NCBI GenBank assembly: GCA_035325905.1
Contig: DAOKYY010000042.1
Span: forward strand, 1 to 28,709
Source of the DNA: DYGX01 sp035325905
GTDB taxonomy: Bacteria; Chloroflexota; Anaerolineae; Aggregatilineales; Aggregatilineaceae
Direction of reading: 5' to 3'
Length of the DNA stretch: 28,709 bases
Shown: in pieces, positions 1 to 9,151 of the stretch
How positions within the stretch are numbered: position 1 is the stretch's first letter
Layout of the letters: every line of letters begins with the position of its first letter
Translations under genes and position numbers: made by a program
The notes under the pieces: model-generated
Databases searched by the model: none
Told to the model about the DNA's origin: nothing
Seen by the model: only the letters and a program-made list of their open reading frames with translations

Positions 1-970
<970 letters not shown>

Positions 971-974
<4 letters not shown>

Positions 975-1780
975 CGTATTTCGGGTTTCTGCTCCGCTTT
1001 CTGGTGATCCCGATCGCCGTGTTGCTGGTCTTGACCTACCGCGACCGGCGGCAGGGGCGCGCGCTGCCGCCTGCGCTCGGATCGCTATCGCCGTGGGCGG
1101 CGCTCGCGGTTCTGATCGTGATCGCGGTCGTCTACACCGCGCCGTGGGACAACTACCTGGTCGCAACCGAGGTGTGGGGGTACGACCCCGCGCTCGTGAC
1201 CGGCATTACCCTCGGCTGGGTTCCGCTGGAAGAATACGTCTTCTTCGCGCTTCAACCAGTGCTGGCCGGTCTCTGGCTGGTGTTTCTGGCGCGACGCGTG
1301 CCGCTTGGCCCCGTCACGCCCCGCCCACGTCTGCGCGCCGTGGCAACAGGGGCTACTGGCGCGACGTGGCTTGCGTCCGCGATCGTGCTGCTGTCGGGAT
1401 GGGCGCCAGGGACCTATCTCGCGCTGCAACTGGTCTGGGCGCTGCCGCCCATCGGTCTTCAGCTTGCGTTTGGCGCGGACATCCTGTGGAGCTATCGCCG
1501 CCTGGTCGTCCTGGGAATCGGCCCGGCCACGCTCTACCTTAGCGCCATGGACACGCTTGCCATCCACAGCGGCACGTGGACCATCAATCTGGACCGCTCG
1601 CTTGGCATCCTGCTCGGCGGGACGCTGCCGCTTGAAGAAGCCGTCTTCTTCCTGCTGACGAACACCCTGCTTAGCTTTGGGCTAGTCCTGGCGCTGGCAA
1701 GGGAAGGCACCCGACGCCTGCCCGCGCCGGTTCTCAACCGGCTGGTCAAGCGCGACCGGGAGCCGTTCCCATCACGGTAG
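971..1780 (+). CDS. crtYcd: Lycopene beta-cyclase, fused CrtYc-CrtYd (CarR) type
   Basis: Membrane cyclase expected to form beta-ionone rings from lycopene. The 269-residue protein is a tandem of two related three-helix halves. The first half carries APWDNYL (57-63) and PLEE (85-88); the second carries DTLAIHSGTW (194-203) and PLEEAVFF (220-227). The paired PLEE motifs are diagnostic of the heterodimeric actinobacterial and fungal cyclase family, here as a single-chain fusion of typical length. The GTG start at 971 is set by the 4-bp overlap with crtI. Product (beta-carotene, or a gamma-type monocyclic carotenoid) cannot be told from sequence. The two genes form the end of a carotenoid operon; a short hairpin follows in the next 60 bp. 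Confidence 0.9.
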
Positions 1781-1821
1781 GTCATCCACAGTCTTTTTGA
1801 CTTTCTAGACGGCAGGAATCC

Positions 1822-1839
1822 ACCCCTGAGGCGAGGGGT
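1822..1839 (+). terminator. Weak hairpin after the carotenoid genes
   Basis: A 6-bp stem ACCCCT/AGGGGT with a 6-nt loop lies 41 bp after the lycopene cyclase stop and just before the lacI promoter. It has no T-run, so it is at best a weak terminator. Confidence 0.25.
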
Positions 1840-1853
1840 TCAGCCTGCACCCG

Positions 1854-1882
1854 TTGACACGCAGAATAAACGGTTGTATGCT
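1854..1882 (+). promoter_or_regulatory. Sigma-70-type promoter of the lacI/ABC/GH2 operon
   Basis: TTGACA (1854-1859), 17-bp spacer, TATGCT (1877-1882). The -35 is a perfect consensus. The first LacI operator begins one base after the -10, so a bound repressor would cover the start site. Confidence 0.75.
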
Positions 1883-1883
1883 G

Positions 1884-1901
1884 TAGTTAAAGGCTTAACT
1901 A
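1884..1901. promoter_or_regulatory. Putative LacI-family operator O1
   Basis: Perfect inverted repeat TAGTTAA-N4-TTAACTA immediately downstream of the -10 element and upstream of lacI. Position and size fit a LacI-family operator and suggest autoregulation of the operon. Confidence 0.7.
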
Positions 1902-1929
1902 TGGCCGGTTCTCTTTTTTTCTTCGACTC

Positions 1930-1943
1930 GTTAACCGCTTAAC
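1930..1943. promoter_or_regulatory. Putative LacI-family operator O2
   Basis: Inverted repeat GTTAA-N4-TTAAC, sharing the same half site as the upstream palindrome. The centres are 44 bp apart, about four helical turns, which puts both on the same face of DNA as needed for cooperative binding or looping. It ends 20 bp before the lacI start codon. Confidence 0.65.
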
Positions 1944-1963
1944 TATAAGTTTGGAGAGCAAGA

Positions 1964-3052
1964 GTGCCTACCTTACAGGATGTCGCGCGGCGCGCCGGGG
2001 TCTCGACCGCTACCGTCTCCAAAGTCCTCTCGAACACGCCCTACTTCACCGAAGAGACGCGCCGCAAAGTTATGCACGCCGTCGACGAGCTGGGCTATGT
2101 CCCAAACCTGGCGGCGCGCGCCCTGGCCGCCGGCAAGACCCATATCGTCGCGGTGGTCTTCCCCTACGTCTACGAGCCGATTTTCAGCGACCCGCTGACG
2201 CTCCGCATTCTCGGCGGGATCGAGTCCGTCATCACGCAGCGCGGGTATAACATGCTGCTCAGCACGCCGCGCCTGTCCCGCGCCGCGCCGGACGCGCACT
2301 ATCTCCAACTGGTGCAGAGCGGCTATCTGGACGGCCTGATCGCGATCGACAACGTGCCGGAAGTGTCCGTGATTGACGTGGCGCGCGAGAAAGGGCTGCC
2401 CTCGGTGGTGATCGGCTACGACGTTCGCGACGGCGATAACTGGGTGCACAGCGACGACGTTTCCGGCGGCGAGCAGATCATGACGCACGTGCTGGAGCTG
2501 GGGCACCGCGCCATCGGCCTGATCACCGTGCCGGAAAACATCAACATGGCGCTGGAGCACCGGCTCAAGGGGCTGCGCACGGTGGCTGAGGCCGCCGGGC
2601 TGGACTTCGACCGGCTGCCACGCGCCGACGGGGATTTTTCGACCACAAGCGGCGCGGCGGGCGCCGCCGATCTGCTCAGCCGCCACCCGGAGCTGACCGC
2701 GCTGATCTGCCTCAACGACCGCATGGCGCTGGGCGCGATCCAGCAAGCCCGGCTGATGGGCCGCCGCGTGCCCGGCGACCTGACCGTGACGGGCTATGAC
2801 GACATCCCCGCCGCCGCCAGCTTCGCGCCACCGCTGACGACGATCGATCAGCGCGCCCCGGAAAGCGGCCAGACCGCCGCGCACATGCTGTTCGACATCC
2901 TCGCAGGCGCCACACCTGACAACGCCGTGCTCCCGGTCCGGTTCGTTGAAAGGGAATCCACCGCCGCGCCCTACTCCGCTCCTGACTCTGTCCCTAACCG
3001 ATCGGTCGCATCGATGCTCCCTGAGCCAAGAGAGGAGGACACAGCCGACTGA
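1964..3052 (+). CDS. LacI-family transcriptional regulator of the GH2/ABC sugar operon
   Basis: Sugar-responsive DNA-binding repressor, 362 residues. The N-terminal helix-turn-helix (LQDVARRAGVSTATVSKVLS, 4-23) and hinge helix (NLAARAL) are followed by a periplasmic-binding-protein-like effector domain (about 62-340) with the usual GYDD element near the end. Starts at GTG 1964 behind a GGAGAG Shine-Dalgarno. It is the first gene of the operon and lies behind a promoter with two matching inverted repeats, so it probably controls itself and the downstream transporter and glycosidase. The C-terminal 25 residues, after the effector domain, are low in similarity to the family. The effector is unknown; an oligosaccharide or its cleavage product is likely. 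Confidence 0.9.
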   Translation: MPTLQDVARRAGVSTATVSKVLSNTPYFTEETRRKVMHAVDELGYVPNLAARALAAGKTHIVAVVFPYVYEPIFSDPLTLRILGGIESVITQRGYNMLLSTPRLSRAAPDAHYLQLVQSGYLDGLIAIDNVPEVSVIDVAREKGLPSVVIGYDVRDGDNWVHSDDVSGGEQIMTHVLELGHRAIGLITVPENINMALEHRLKGLRTVAEAAGLDFDRLPRADGDFSTTSGAAGAADLLSRHPELTALICLNDRMALGAIQQARLMGRRVPGDLTVTGYDDIPAAASFAPPLTTIDQRAPESGQTAAHMLFDILAGATPDNAVLPVRFVERESTAAPYSAPDSVPNRSVASMLPEPREEDTAD

Positions 3053-3085
3053 CAACCGAGGCGCTACGTAAGGAATCCGCCGGAA

Positions 3086-3109
3086 CCATCCGCCCGCGCG
3101 GCTGGATGG
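3086..3109 (+). other. Intercistronic hairpin between lacI and the binding-protein gene
   Basis: CCATCCGCC and GGC-T-GGATGG form a 9-bp stem with one bulged T and a 5-nt loop. There is no T-run. Such stems between a regulator and a highly expressed binding protein often mark processing or stability boundaries; this role is inferred. Confidence 0.35.
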
Positions 3110-3154
3110 CAAGCAAACACAACAGATGCTTTCGGTCTTTTAAGGAGAGGTGCC

Positions 3155-4435
3155 ATGTCCAGTTCCAAGTTCTCCAAGCGCAGCCTTTTCGTGACGTTGC
3201 TGATCGCCGTGGTGCTCGCGCTCCCCGCTGGTCTGACCGCCGCGCAGGGGCCGGAATACGTCACCTACAACTCGATGCACGGCGACCCCAAGCCGCGCGC
3301 CTTCGACGAAGAAATGGTCGCCATGTGGAACGAGGCTCACCCGCTGGTGCCGGTGGAGCACTCGATCATCGCGCACGAAGACTTCAAGCAGGCCATCCGC
3401 GCCTATCTGACCGCCGAACCGGCCCCTGACGTGCTGACCTGGTTCGCTGGCGAGCGCGCCCGGTTCTTCATCGACAAGGGCCTGATCGCGGACATTTCCG
3501 ATGTCTTCGCCGATTACGGCTTCAACGAGGCGTATGCGCCGGGCTTCGTCGCGCTGGCCTCGGTGGATGGCAAGCAATACTTCCTGCCAACCTCGTACTA
3601 CTGGTGGGCGGTCTACTATCGCCCCTCGCTGTTCGAGCAGGCCGGGATCACCAAAGTCCCGGAGACCTGGGAAGAGTTCCTGGGCGCGTGCGACACGCTC
3701 AACGCGGCGGGGATCACCCCCATCACGATCGGCACCCGCTATCCGTGGACGGCGGCTGCCTGGTTCGACTATCTCAATATGCGTATCAACGGCCCGCAGT
3801 TCCACATCGACCTGATGCTGCTCAAGGAGTCCTACACCGACGAACGCGTCAAAGCCGTCTTCGCCAAGTGGCAGGAGCTGTTTGATCACAACTGCTTTAT
3901 TGAAGACGCCGCCGCATACGCCTGGCAGGAAGCCCTGACGCCGATGACTGAAGGCACGGCGGCGATGTACCTGATGGGCCAGTTCATCGTCGACTCGTAC
4001 CCCGACGAGCTGGAAGCGGACCTCGACTTCTTCCGCTTCCCGATCATCGACCCCAGCGTGCCAATCGGCGAGGACGCCCCAACCGACGGGTACTTCATGG
4101 CGGCGAACGCGCGCAACCTGGATGGTGGCAAGGAATTCCTGGCCTTCATCGGCTCGCTGGAGATGCAGCAGAAGGCGTTTGACGAGATGGGCCGCCTGCC
4201 CACCCGCACTGATGTCGATGTGAGCGGCGCGTCGCCCGCCACCCAGAAGGGCATCGAGCTGATCCAGACCGCAGACTATGTCGCGCAGTTCTACGATCGC
4301 GACACGACCGCCCCCATGGCCGAGGCCGGGCTGAACGGGTTCTCCCAATTCTGGAGCGATCCGTCCTCGATTGACCAGATTCTGGAAGACCTTGAGGCCG
4401 AGCGCCTGCGTATCCTGGAAGAAACGGCCGAGTAA
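3155..4435 (+). CDS. ABC sugar transporter, extracellular solute-binding protein (family 1)
   Basis: Captures a sugar or oligosaccharide and delivers it to the two permeases encoded downstream. 426 residues. A positively charged start and hydrophobic stretch (about 10-30) form a Sec signal with probable cleavage after LTAA; there is no lipobox cysteine. The mature part has the family-1 fold features, including DVLTWFAGERARFF, the tryptophan-rich YYWWAVYY segment and PETWEEFL. The start is fixed by a strong AAGGAGAGG Shine-Dalgarno 4 bp upstream. Neighbours are lacI upstream and MalF/MalG-type permeases plus a GH2 enzyme downstream. Substrate is unknown; the GH2 enzyme suggests a beta-linked glycoside. 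Confidence 0.92.
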   Translation: MSSSKFSKRSLFVTLLIAVVLALPAGLTAAQGPEYVTYNSMHGDPKPRAFDEEMVAMWNEAHPLVPVEHSIIAHEDFKQAIRAYLTAEPAPDVLTWFAGERARFFIDKGLIADISDVFADYGFNEAYAPGFVALASVDGKQYFLPTSYYWWAVYYRPSLFEQAGITKVPETWEEFLGACDTLNAAGITPITIGTRYPWTAAAWFDYLNMRINGPQFHIDLMLLKESYTDERVKAVFAKWQELFDHNCFIEDAAAYAWQEALTPMTEGTAAMYLMGQFIVDSYPDELEADLDFFRFPIIDPSVPIGEDAPTDGYFMAANARNLDGGKEFLAFIGSLEMQQKAFDEMGRLPTRTDVDVSGASPATQKGIELIQTADYVAQFYDRDTTAPMAEAGLNGFSQFWSDPSSIDQILEDLEAERLRILEETAE

Positions 4436-4451
4436 GCCCTCCCGTTCACCG

Positions 4452-4505
4452 GTCAGGCCCCCCTGACGTTTGGGCACGGTCATCCAACTCACGGGTGGCC
4501 GTGCC
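4452..4505 (+). other. Two tandem hairpins between binding protein and permease genes
   Basis: First stem GTCAGG-CCCC-CCTGAC (4452-4467), second stem GGCACGG-N19-CCGTGCC (4473-4479 with 4499-4505). Both lie in the 100-bp gap after the binding-protein stop. Neither has a strong T-run. The position fits partial termination or 3'-end protection, which would give excess binding-protein mRNA over permease mRNA. Confidence 0.45.
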
Positions 4506-4535
4506 GCTCCAAACCATCGTCACAAGGAGCGGACT

Positions 4536-5915
4536 ATGGCTACAGCAGTGAAAGCGCGGAATTTGCGGGAGCCGCTGGATTTCGCCAACGCGAATTTTCT
4601 GGGGCTGATCTTCGCGGTCGTCGTCCTGGTCACGTTTATCTTCATGCCCTGGATGTGGACGGAAATCAAGTATAACGGCGCGCGCCTGATGTCCGATGTG
4701 CTGACCGGGGGCAGCCTGAAGAACTTCAGCACCTGGCAGATCGTCCTGATCCCGCTCGCCGCGCTGCTGACTATGGGCTTCTCTCTATGGGGGCTGCTAA
4801 CCCCGCATCGAGGCGCGCTCGCCTCCATCCTGACCATGGGGTTCGGTGTGCTGGGGCTGGTGTACTACGCTGATCTCTATTTCGTCCGCGAGGGCGAGGT
4901 GGCGGAATACATCCGCGCCAATATTGGCACCGGCTCGCAGGTGGTGTTTGTCGCGCTGGTGGGACTGGTCGCCCAGGTCATCCTGCTGGTTCCCAACCTG
5001 AACATCGCCGCGCAGCGGATCAGCCGGCGGCTCGCGGCGCTCAGGCCGCCGGTGCCGCAGAAACTGATTCCTTACCTGTTCCTGGCCGTGCCGCTGGCTC
5101 TGTACCTGGTCTGGATCATCGCGCCGACGGTCTACACGTTTTATCTGAGTCTGACCAACTGGGACGGCGTCAGCACGCCGGAATACGTCGGCTTGCGAAA
5201 TTACGAAGTCCTCTTCAAGCAAAGCGCGCTGGCTGAAGCGTTGGGCAACAACCTGCGCTGGCTGGTCGCGTTCGTCACCGTGCCGACCACCCTGGGGCTG
5301 GGGCTGGCCCTGATCTTCAATACGGACATGCGCGGCGGGCGCTGGTACAAGGTCAGCTTCTACTCGCCGCTGGTGCTGTCGTGGCCGGTGATCGCGCTGG
5401 TCTGGTCGTGGGTCTATCACCCGACCAAGGGGTTGATTAACTCGCTGCTGATCCAGGGTGGGATCACCGAGAACCCGCCTGGCTGGCTGGCGGATCGCGA
5501 CCTGGCGATCTACTGCATCATCGCGGCGGCGACCTGGCGCCAGGTCGGCTACGTGATGGTGCTGTACCTGGCGGGGCTGAAAAACGTCGATCCGACTCTG
5601 ATCGACGCCGGGCTGGTGGACGGCGCGAACCGCTGGCAGTTATTCCGGCATGTGATCCTGCCGCTGCTGGCGCCGGTGACGACGATCGTCTTCATTATCT
5701 CGGTGATTGACTCGCTGCGCTCCTTCGACCTGGTGCAGGTCATGACGCGCGGCAACCAGGGGACGCGCGTGCTGGCGAACTACATGTATATCGAGGCGTT
5801 CAACAACTACCGGATGGGCTACGGCGCCGCGATCGCGGTCGTGCTGTTCACGATCAGCATCATCTTCGTCGGTTTCTACCTGTGGCGCACCCTCAGAGAC
5901 GAGCTGGAGTATTAG
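4536..5915 (+). CDS. ABC sugar transporter permease, MalF type with extra N-terminal membrane domain
   Basis: One of two membrane subunits of the importer, 459 residues. The core permease (about 177-455) contains the EAA loop that contacts the ATPase (LIDAGLVDGANRWQLFRHVI, 355-374). Ahead of it is a 175-residue extension with four predicted membrane helices (about 20-40, 68-88, 94-112, 134-153), absent from most sugar permeases of about 300 residues. I chose ATG 4536 because AAGGAG sits 6 bp upstream; an in-frame GTG at 4470 would add 22 residues but falls inside the intercistronic hairpins. Forms a pair with the MalG-type permease 2 bp downstream. No ATP-binding subunit is encoded in the locus, so a shared MsiK-type ATPase is likely. 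Confidence 0.9.
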   Translation: MATAVKARNLREPLDFANANFLGLIFAVVVLVTFIFMPWMWTEIKYNGARLMSDVLTGGSLKNFSTWQIVLIPLAALLTMGFSLWGLLTPHRGALASILTMGFGVLGLVYYADLYFVREGEVAEYIRANIGTGSQVVFVALVGLVAQVILLVPNLNIAAQRISRRLAALRPPVPQKLIPYLFLAVPLALYLVWIIAPTVYTFYLSLTNWDGVSTPEYVGLRNYEVLFKQSALAEALGNNLRWLVAFVTVPTTLGLGLALIFNTDMRGGRWYKVSFYSPLVLSWPVIALVWSWVYHPTKGLINSLLIQGGITENPPGWLADRDLAIYCIIAAATWRQVGYVMVLYLAGLKNVDPTLIDAGLVDGANRWQLFRHVILPLLAPVTTIVFIISVIDSLRSFDLVQVMTRGNQGTRVLANYMYIEAFNNYRMGYGAAIAVVLFTISIIFVGFYLWRTLRDELEY

Positions 5916-5917
5916 CC

Positions 5918-6796
5918 ATGGCGACCCTCGCCCGCACCCAGAACGCCAGCCAGGTCAGCGGCGTCGCGCCCATGCGCGAGCGCTTCAACCGCGCGGCCAA
6001 GTACATCCTGCTGACGATGTTCACGCTGACATGGCTGCTGCCGCTGTTCGCCACCTTGCTGACTTCGTTCCGCACGATGGATGACATCACGCTCAACGGG
6101 TTCTGGAGCATCCCGCGCGAATTCGTGTACCAGAACTTCATCGAGGCGTGGACCGCGGCGCGCGTCCGGCAATACCTGCTTAACAGCTTCATCATCACCA
6201 TCCCGTCGCTGTTGGGGATGCTGTTCCTCTCGTCGCTGAGCGCCTATGCCCTCGCCCGCTTCAAGTTCAAGGGCAACCTGCTGATCTACTTCATGTACGT
6301 CGCCGGAACCATGCTGCCATTCCAGATTCTGCTGCTACCGGTCTTCCGCCTGACCAACCGGCTTGGGCTGTACGACACCTACGGCGCGCTGATCCTGATT
6401 CACATCGCGTTCCAGCTTGGCTTCTGCACGTTCGTGATGCGTAACTTCATGCGCACCGTGCCGGGCGAGATTCTCGACGCGGCACGGGTCGATGGCTGCG
6501 GCGAGTTCCGTATCTACGGGCAGATTATGCTGCCGCTGAGCCTGCCCTCGCTCGCGGCGCTGGCGACGCTGGAATTCACCTGGGTCTTCAACGACTTTCT
6601 GTGGGCGCTAATTCTGCTCCAGTCGGACTCGCTGCGCCCGGTCACGGCGGGGCTGGCGACGCTCCAGGGGCAGTACGTCACCGATTGGCCGCTGATCACC
6701 GCCGGCGCGCTGCTGGCGACCCTGCCGACGGTGTTCGTGTTTATCTTCTTGCAGCGGTATTTTATTCAGGGGCTGACCCTCGGATCGGGCAAGTAA
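5918..6796 (+). CDS. ABC sugar transporter permease, MalG type
   Basis: Second membrane subunit of the importer, 292 residues, about six helices starting near residue 28. The EAA loop for ATPase contact is present at about 183-210 (PGEILDAARVDGCGEFRIYG). The C-terminus RYFIQGLTLGSGK, with a short tail after the last helix, is typical of the family. The ATG at 5918 follows the upstream stop by 2 bp with GGAG 8 bp ahead, giving translational coupling; an upstream in-frame ATG at 5882 lies inside the preceding gene and lacks a better ribosome site. Confidence 0.92.
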   Translation: MATLARTQNASQVSGVAPMRERFNRAAKYILLTMFTLTWLLPLFATLLTSFRTMDDITLNGFWSIPREFVYQNFIEAWTAARVRQYLLNSFIITIPSLLGMLFLSSLSAYALARFKFKGNLLIYFMYVAGTMLPFQILLLPVFRLTNRLGLYDTYGALILIHIAFQLGFCTFVMRNFMRTVPGEILDAARVDGCGEFRIYGQIMLPLSLPSLAALATLEFTWVFNDFLWALILLQSDSLRPVTAGLATLQGQYVTDWPLITAGALLATLPTVFVFIFLQRYFIQGLTLGSGK

Positions 6797-6801
6797 TCGG
6801 T

Positions 6802-6816
6802 GGCGCGCTGCGCGCC
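6802..6816 (+). other. Short GC hairpin between permease and glycosidase genes
   Basis: GGCGCG-CTG-CGCGCC, a 6-bp stem with a 3-nt loop just ahead of the glycosidase ribosome-binding site. It could modulate translation of the next gene; weak evidence. Confidence 0.3.
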
Positions 6817-6838
6817 TTCGCAGTGAAAGGATACTGGT

Positions 6839-9028
6839 TTGCGCACCCTCATTCCGTTCAACGACGGCTGGCTGTACCACCCTGAGCCGGTGGACGACAC
6901 CGCGCCGGACAGCCGCTTCGAGCCGGTGACGCTCCCGCACGCCAACGTCGTGCTGCCGCATCACAACTTTGACAACGCCGAATACCAGTTCGTCTCGACC
7001 TATCGCCGGCGCTTCACGCCGCCGGAGCTTGAGCCAGGGCAGCGCCTGTTTGTCGATTTCGAAGGCGCGATGATCGCCTCGACCGTCGCGTTGAACGGCG
7101 TGCGGCTGGGCGAGTATCGCGGCGGGTTCACGCCGTTCTCGTTCGACCTGACCGATCAGCTTGTTCCCGGCGAGAATCTGCTGACCGTGCATCTCGACTC
7201 GCGCGAGCGCACCGACATCCCGCCCTACGGCTTCGTGGTCGATTACCTGACGTTCGGGGGAATCTACCGCGAGGTCGCGCTGCGCGTGGTCGATGCCTGT
7301 CACATCGAGGACGTTTTTGTCCAGACGCGTGACGTGCTGACCGGGCAGCCGCGCGTCGCCGCCGACACGACGCTGCGCAACCTGACCAACGCGCCGCGCG
7401 CGCTGACGCTGCGCGCCGAACTGCTCGACGCGCAGGGGCAGCGCCTCGCGGACGCCACCGAAGCGATCGCGCTGGCGCCCGGCGAGGCGCTTTACACATT
7501 GGAGATGCAGGCGTCCGGCGTCCGGCGGTGGACGCTCGACAACCCGGCGCTCTACACGCTGCGCGTCACGCTGGCAGAACGCGGCGCACTCACTGACTGC
7601 GTGGACACCCGGTTCGGCTTCCGCGAAGCGCGCTTTGAGCCGGATGGCTTTTACCTCAACGGCGAGCGCCTGCCGCTGATCGGCCTCAACCGCCACCAGA
7701 CCTATCCGTACATCGGCGCGGCGGCCCCGGCGCGCTTGCAGCGTCGCGACGCCGAGATCGTCAAGTGGGAGCTGGGCTGCAATCTCGTCCGCACCTCGCA
7801 CTACCCGCAGTCGCGCCACTTCCTGGATCGGTGCGATGAGATCGGGCTGCTGGTCTTCGAGGAAATCCCCGGCTGGCAGCATATCGGCGACGACGACTGG
7901 AAGCAGCTCAGCCTGGACTATTTGCGCGCCATGATCGTGCGCGACCGCAGCCGTCCCGCGATCATTCTGTGGGGCGTGCGGGTCAACGAATCGCCCGACG
8001 ACGAGGCGTTTTACACCGCGACCAACGCGCTCGCCCGCCGCCTCGACCCGACGCGCCAGACCGGCGGGGTGCGCTACTTCCAGGACAGCCAGTTTCTGGA
8101 AGACGTGTTCACCTACAACGACTTCTCCAACACGGTTGTCGAGCCGAAGCACACGCCGCACATGGTCACTGAGTTCAACGGGCATATGTTCCCGACCAAG
8201 AGCTGGGACCAGGAGGAGCGCGCCGTCGAGCACGCCCTGCGCCACGCCCGCATCCAGGACCGGCAGATCGGGATGCCGGACGTGGTTGGCGCGATCGGGT
8301 GGTGCGCCTTCGACTACAACACCCATCAGGAATTCGGCTCCGGCGACCGCGTCTGCTATCACGGCGTGATGGACATCTTCCGCCTGCCGAAATACGCCGC
8401 TTACTTCTACGGCAGCCAGATCGACCCGGCGCGGCGCGTCGTGCTCCAGGCGGCGACCGTCTGGTCGATGGGCGATCGCAGCGGCGGCGGGGTGAACCCG
8501 CTGGTCGTGTTCAGCAATTGCGACGCGATTGAGGTCTTCATCGGCGACGAGCGGATCGGGCGCTTCTCCCCTGACCGGGAAACCTTCCCGCATCTGCCGC
8601 ACGCGCCCTATGTGATCCCGATGCCGCAGCAGCACTTGACGTGGGGGCGGACCCTGCCCGACCTGCGCCTGATGGGTCATCTGAACGGCGAGGCCGTCGC
8701 GGAGCAGCGCATCGCCGCCGACGGCCTGCCGCGCGCGCTGGCGCTCGCAGCGGACCACGGCGAATTGATCGCGGACGGCGCCGATATGACCCGCGTCGCG
8801 TTCCGCATCGTGGATCGTTTCGGCAACCGCCTGCCGTACACCAACCAGGTCGTGACGCTCGAAGTCGAAGGCCCGGCGGACCTGATCGGGGAGAATCCGT
8901 TCGCGCTGGCCGGAGGGCAGGCGGCGGTCTATCTTCGCGCGCGGCGCGAGCCGGGCGAGGTGCGTATCCGCGCGACCACGCCGCGCCTGCCCCCGGCGGA
9001 AGTCACAATCCGCCTGCGCGGCATTTGA
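6839..9028 (+). CDS. Glycoside hydrolase family 2 (beta-galactosidase/beta-glucuronidase-like), cytoplasmic
   Basis: Retaining exo-glycosidase, 729 residues. Domains in order: jelly-roll sugar-binding domain (about 1-160), immunoglobulin-like domain (about 165-265), TIM barrel (about 270-550), then C-terminal beta domains (about 560-729). Glu384 in RVNES is the predicted acid/base and Glu445 in TEFNG the predicted nucleophile; GLNRHQTYPY and TSHYPQS are family landmarks. No signal peptide, so it acts on imported substrate, consistent with the ABC importer encoded just upstream. The start is TTG at 6839, chosen because AAAGGA lies 7 bp upstream and RTLIPFNDGW matches GH2 N-termini. Exact specificity (galactoside, glucuronide, mannoside) cannot be read from sequence. 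Confidence 0.92.
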   Translation: MRTLIPFNDGWLYHPEPVDDTAPDSRFEPVTLPHANVVLPHHNFDNAEYQFVSTYRRRFTPPELEPGQRLFVDFEGAMIASTVALNGVRLGEYRGGFTPFSFDLTDQLVPGENLLTVHLDSRERTDIPPYGFVVDYLTFGGIYREVALRVVDACHIEDVFVQTRDVLTGQPRVAADTTLRNLTNAPRALTLRAELLDAQGQRLADATEAIALAPGEALYTLEMQASGVRRWTLDNPALYTLRVTLAERGALTDCVDTRFGFREARFEPDGFYLNGERLPLIGLNRHQTYPYIGAAAPARLQRRDAEIVKWELGCNLVRTSHYPQSRHFLDRCDEIGLLVFEEIPGWQHIGDDDWKQLSLDYLRAMIVRDRSRPAIILWGVRVNESPDDEAFYTATNALARRLDPTRQTGGVRYFQDSQFLEDVFTYNDFSNTVVEPKHTPHMVTEFNGHMFPTKSWDQEERAVEHALRHARIQDRQIGMPDVVGAIGWCAFDYNTHQEFGSGDRVCYHGVMDIFRLPKYAAYFYGSQIDPARRVVLQAATVWSMGDRSGGGVNPLVVFSNCDAIEVFIGDERIGRFSPDRETFPHLPHAPYVIPMPQQHLTWGRTLPDLRLMGHLNGEAVAEQRIAADGLPRALALAADHGELIADGADMTRVAFRIVDRFGNRLPYTNQVVTLEVEGPADLIGENPFALAGGQAAVYLRARREPGEVRIRATTPRLPPAEVTIRLRGI

Positions 9029-9073
9029 GCATATTCAGTCCCGCCAGGCGCACACAGCCGCATAAGCCGGGAA

Positions 9074-9106
9074 AAAACCTCCTGGGCGGCCTGCCCAGGA
9101 GGTTTT
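9074..9106. terminator. Bidirectional intrinsic terminator between convergent genes
   Basis: Perfect 14-bp stem AAAACCTCCTGGGC/GCCCAGGAGGTTTT with a 5-nt loop (9088-9092). The A-run on the left and T-run on the right let it work in both directions, ending the GH2 operon and the converging rbs-type operon. Confidence 0.88.
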
Positions 9107-9151
9107 CAGTCTCCGCCGGGCGATGCGCGCCCGGTTTATGCGACATACCGG

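Noticed and set aside
6608..8758. Open frame of 716 codons on the minus strand opposite the GH2 gene
   Set aside because: It is a mirror of high-GC codon use. The GH2 protein on the plus strand has full domain structure and catalytic residues; the antisense product has no recognisable motif and is Arg/His-rich.
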